From assembly GCA_028687395.1 (NCBI GenBank), contig JAQUAE010000060.1:1-8478 (forward strand): a stretch of DNA of 8,478 nucleotides, read 5' to 3'. This DNA is from Anaerolineales bacterium (lineage in GTDB: Bacteria; Chloroflexota; Anaerolineae; Anaerolineales; UBA4823). Of this stretch, positions 6,342 to 8,478 are shown piece by piece (the stretch's first letter is position 1; every line of letters starts with the position of its first letter). Under the pieces are notes generated by a model. It was given only the letters and a program-made list of their open reading frames with translations. It did not search any database and had not been told where the DNA came from. Position numbers and translations under genes: made by a program.

Positions 6342-6848
6342 CTAATCTCCCAGGGAGACCCTGCGGTCGAGAAAGGCGGCCGCCAGGGCCAGGGCGCCGC
6401 CCAGGACGCACAAGAACAAGCCGGCTTCCAGGGAGGTGCGCACCTTGATCACCGCGAAAATCTCGTAGGAGGCGGCTCCTTCGCCGTGGACCGGGATCCC
6501 ATAGCGGTCGGCCACGCCGAACACCCGCACCAGCAGCCGCCAGGCGCCCAGGAGGACCAACACGCCCGAAACGCCCAGCATGATTCTCCCCGTTTTTCCC
6601 TTTAGCAGGCTTCCCACCAGGCACAGGACGATCGCTGCAATCAAAACCCCGGTCAGCAAAGCCATCAACGGGCTGCGTTTATACCCCACCAGCTCGCTCC
6701 CCGGCCCCTGGATCAGGTAAGGATAAACATAAGTCATTTCGGTATTGAATTCGAAGATGAAGCTCCACCAGGGGAAGAACATGGCTGCGGTCATCAAGCC
6801 GCCAGCCAACAAACCTAAAAGGTTGACCCCGAAGCGCCGGTTCTTCAC
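6342..6848 (-). CDS. Four-helix integral membrane protein of unknown function
   Basis: I do not recognise the family. The 168-residue product has four hydrophobic segments at about 7-26, 60-82, 89-112 and 139-160. A loop of about 33 residues rich in aromatic residues (FPWWSFIFEF, TYVYPYLIQG) lies between helices 1 and 2, and a second loop with YEIFAVIKVRTS lies before helix 4. No cofactor ligands or catalytic motifs are evident; it has only two Cys, both in helices. I chose the GTG at 6846-6848 because AAAGGA lies 6 nt upstream. ATG codons at 6878 and 6875 would add ten or nine residues; the first would overlap the ThiF-like stop as ATGA but has no Shine-Dalgarno site. The longer frame reaching 7124 runs through the ThiF-like gene and is not real there. 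It sits 59 bp before the RdhA-like gene, so it could serve as a membrane partner for that system, but this is positional inference only. Confidence 0.75.
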   Translation of the reverse strand: MKNRRFGVNLLGLLAGGLMTAAMFFPWWSFIFEFNTEMTYVYPYLIQGPGSELVGYKRSPLMALLTGVLIAAIVLCLVGSLLKGKTGRIMLGVSGVLVLLGAWRLLVRVFGVADRYGIPVHGEGAASYEIFAVIKVRTSLEAGLFLCVLGGALALAAAFLDRRVSLGD

Positions 6849-6854
6849 GTCCGA

Positions 6855-6860
6855 TCCTTT
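6855..6860 (-). promoter_or_regulatory. Shine-Dalgarno site favouring the GTG start of the membrane protein gene
   Basis: The minus strand reads AAAGGA 6 nt before the GTG at 6846-6848. The competing ATG pair at 6873-6878 lacks such a site but overlaps the preceding stop codon, so the start remains open between these two. Confidence 0.45.
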
Positions 6861-6874
6861 CGCGCCGGATTCCA

Positions 6875-7777
6875 TCATCGAATCGCCCGGGTAAACAGCC
6901 GCACCAGCCAGGGCCGCTTCACCAGGAAGGGCAGCAGCGCCTGTCCCGAGGAGCGCCGCACCTGACGCGAGAGCAGCCGCCGGGCGAGACCGAACCTGGC
7001 GATGCGTGCGCCGGTCGGGGTGATGTGCCAGTAACGCGGCGCAACTACTGGCGCCCACTTCCCTGAGACCAGCTTGATGATTTCCAGAGCTGCTAAGGAG
7101 CCGGTTATCCAGACCATGACGCACAACTGGGCGTGGGGGCGCTTGCTCTCACACCAGGCATCGAACCACTCCTGCGTCCAGGCGCCTTCGGAGCGGTAGT
7201 AGTGCAGGATCTTTCGATGGTTTGGGTTTTCCATGAACGCTTGCAACCCCTCATAAGGGGTTTTATAAGGCATCACCAGGCACTCCGCGGCGTAGGGGCT
7301 GTGGGGGAGGAAGGTGCTGACGCGCGCCAGGGCGCCGACCGGGTAAGCCATGATGGCTGGTTTCCCCAGTTCTTTTGCCCTGCCGAGAGCGGCGATGCTC
7401 AACGGCCATTCATCGGCAGCCGGCATGAAAACGTCGCCCATCTCGATCGCCGCGTCGATCTCCCCGGCCTCGAGCGCCCGGTCGTAGTGGGTGACATCGG
7501 CTTCCGGGTTGATCCGCAGGATGGCTTCTCGGGCGCACACGGCTTTATTGAAGCCCAGCGTATCCGAGAAACAGGTGATCTGGCGGTTCATGTTGGAGGG
7601 TTGGTAGGTGTCGTAATCGAAGAGAACGAAATGGCCCAACCCACTCCTGGCCAGCGCGCTGGCCACCACCCCGCCGATGCCTCCACAGCCGATGATGACG
7701 ACTCTGGCATCTCGAATCCGCTTTTGCTCTTCGGGAGTGAAGACGCCGAGGTTCCGCTCGAATAGTTGCTCGTACAT
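6875..7777 (-). CDS. ThiF/MoeB/HesA-family E1-like adenylyltransferase
   Basis: The 300-residue product is a cytoplasmic ATP-dependent enzyme of the E1 superfamily. These enzymes adenylate the C-terminus of a ubiquitin-like sulfur carrier (ThiS, MoaD) or, in TcdA, a modified tRNA base. The nucleotide-binding motif GCGGIGG (30-36) follows a first strand RVVIIG. The Asp pair FDYD (54, 56), the SNMNRQ box (61-66) and K78 match the ATP/Mg site. PAADEW corresponds to the TDN region. There are no paired CxxC zinc motifs and no rhodanese domain. The C-terminal 35 residues are strongly basic. It lies next to an AOR-like gene, an enzyme class needing tungsto- or molybdopterin, so a MoeB-like role in dithiolene formation is reasonable. 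No MoaD/ThiS-like partner is seen in this window. The start ATG at 7775-7777 has only a modest AGGGA about 10 nt upstream. Superfamily is secure; substrate is not. Confidence 0.85.
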   Translation of the reverse strand: MYEQLFERNLGVFTPEEQKRIRDARVVIIGCGGIGGVVASALARSGLGHFVLFDYDTYQPSNMNRQITCFSDTLGFNKAVCAREAILRINPEADVTHYDRALEAGEIDAAIEMGDVFMPAADEWPLSIAALGRAKELGKPAIMAYPVGALARVSTFLPHSPYAAECLVMPYKTPYEGLQAFMENPNHRKILHYYRSEGAWTQEWFDAWCESKRPHAQLCVMVWITGSLAALEIIKLVSGKWAPVVAPRYWHITPTGARIARFGLARRLLSRQVRRSSGQALLPFLVKRPWLVRLFTRAIR

Positions 7778-7833
7778 AAGGGTAATTCCCTGATAAGACC
7801 TGGGTGGCTAATTTACTCCATGCAGTTATAAGA

Positions 7834-7872
7834 GAGGCCCCAACCCGATGGAGTACACGCAGTTGGGGCCTC
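7834..7872 (-). terminator. Perfect 11-bp hairpin downstream of the AOR-like gene, probable terminator
   Basis: The arms GAGGCCCCAAC (7834-7844) and GTTGGGGCCTC (7862-7872) pair perfectly across a 17-nt loop. The structure begins 30 nt after the AOR-like stop and lies before the ThiF-like gene, so it probably ends the upstream transcript. On the minus strand it is followed by TCTTATAAC, only a weak U-rich tail, so partial readthrough into the next gene is possible. The remaining 7778-7902 gap shows no convincing -35/-10 pair; TATAAC within it is a weak -10 candidate. Confidence 0.6.
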
Positions 7873-7902
7873 AGGTTGCATCCGAATCGATGGTTAGATC
7901 TT

Positions 7903-8478
7903 CTAGAGATGCTGCTTGGCGATGTCGCCGGCGATGTCGTCGATGCCTAAGGCCTTGAGCGTCTCCAGTGTGGGTATGCCCTTGTCTTCCGTCCAGCCAC
8001 GCTCCTTCCAGTAGGCGGGCAGCGCTTCGTTGAACAGCTTGTCCGGGTTCCCTTCGTAGGCCACCATGCCCTTCAGTGGCCCGGTGGGGATAGCATCGTA
8101 GAACCAGCGGTGCGGGACGAGCTTATCCCACTGTTCTTTGGGGTCGGTGAGCTGCTGGGTGTGGATGTCGAAGAGGCGACCCATGGCATATTCCCGGGCG
8201 CCGACGGCGAAGAGCTCTTCTTCGGTGAAGTCACTCCAGCCGGTAGCAGCCTTGACCACATCCACGGTCTTGCCCGAGTAATGGCCTGCCGCAAAGTTGC
8301 AGATGACCAGCGAGTCGGAGCCAACCTTGGTGTTCTGACCGGCGATAGCGGCCGCCCAGTCGCCCTTGTTGAACCCTGCGCCGCCGCCGCCAGTGTGCTC
8401 GGTCGGCCGAACGGCGGTCACGTACTCCAGGGCGTTCTTATCGCCGCCGCTGCGCACGTCGTGGGCTGGTTGGCCGTA
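7903..8478 (-). CDS. Aldehyde:ferredoxin oxidoreductase-family (AOR) enzyme, C-terminal part (cut by window edge)
   Basis: The frame is open from the right edge to a TAG at 7903-7905, giving 191 residues of the C-terminus; the start and the pterin-binding N-terminal domain lie outside. AOR enzymes oxidise aldehydes, or reduce acids or related substrates, at a tungsten or molybdenum bis-pterin centre with one [4Fe-4S] cluster. The visible part matches the C-terminal AOR domain: DSLVICNF holds a Cys (fragment residue 60) at the place of the last cluster ligand, followed by TGWSDFTEEEL, REYAMGRLFDI, a GPLKG loop, YWKERGWTEDKGIPT and LKALGIDDI near the end. The usual substrate-loop sequence FNVREGF-like is here LFDIHTQQLTDP, so it may belong to a less-studied AOR branch. 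A GTG at 8455-8457 is internal, because seven more in-frame sense codons precede it. Family is secure; substrate cannot be told. Confidence 0.85.
   Translation of the reverse strand, partial: YGQPAHDVRSGGDKNALEYVTAVRPTEHTGGGGAGFNKGDWAAAIAGQNTKVGSDSLVICNFAAGHYSGKTVDVVKAATGWSDFTEEELFAVGAREYAMGRLFDIHTQQLTDPKEQWDKLVPHRWFYDAIPTGPLKGMVAYEGNPDKLFNEALPAYWKERGWTEDKGIPTLETLKALGIDDIAGDIAKQHL

Noticed and set aside
6849..7124. Upstream extension of the membrane protein to a start at 7124
   Set aside because: It lies inside the ThiF-like gene in another frame and would give an Ala/Arg-rich leader unlike the membrane core.

Overview
This 8.5 kb window carries seven protein-coding genes, all on the minus strand, packed tightly. 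Those at the two ends are cut by the window edges. The many long open frames on the plus strand are antisense shadows of high-GC genes. I see no tRNA, rRNA, CRISPR array, insertion sequence or integrase. The gene content (reductive-dehalogenase-like protein, NADH-dehydrogenase-like flavoprotein subunits, ferredoxin-rich membrane protein, AOR-family oxidoreductase) points to a strictly anaerobic bacterium. The general look of the proteins would fit an Anaerolineae-like member of the Chloroflexota, but that placement is only inference.

Layout in the direction of transcription, right to left. (1) 8478-7903 is the C-terminal part of a tungsten/molybdenum aldehyde:ferredoxin oxidoreductase-family enzyme, followed by an 11-bp hairpin (7834-7872). 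(2) 7777-6875 is a ThiF/MoeB-like E1 adenylyltransferase. Its stop overlaps or nearly abuts (3) a four-helix membrane protein of unknown function (6848-6342). (4) 6282-4819 is a Tat-exported, probably lipid-anchored reductive-dehalogenase-like protein (RdhA family) with two ferredoxin-type [4Fe-4S] motifs and, unusually, an N-terminal C2H2 zinc-finger-like motif. (5) 4741-4259 is a NuoE-like [2Fe-2S] subunit. (6) 4266-2407 is a NuoF/HydB-like NADH- and FMN-binding subunit. (7) 2394-388 is a 668-residue fusion of a NuoG/HydA-type ferredoxin head, a NapH-like membrane domain and a NapG/MauM-like polyferredoxin tail. After a strong hairpin (334-371) comes the start of a degenerate response-regulator receiver protein (292-1, cut off).

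The central block (4819-6282 plus 388-4741) reads as one electron-transfer system. NuoE/NuoF would exchange electrons with NAD(P)H in the cytoplasm. The fusion protein would carry them through up to one [2Fe-2S] and eight [4Fe-4S] clusters and across the membrane. The exported corrinoid/Fe-S RdhA-like protein would be the outside partner. I infer this wiring from gene order and motifs. Neither the direction of electron flow nor the substrate can be read from sequence. The AOR-like enzyme and the ThiF-like protein may form a separate pterin-enzyme unit or may feed the same electron pool.
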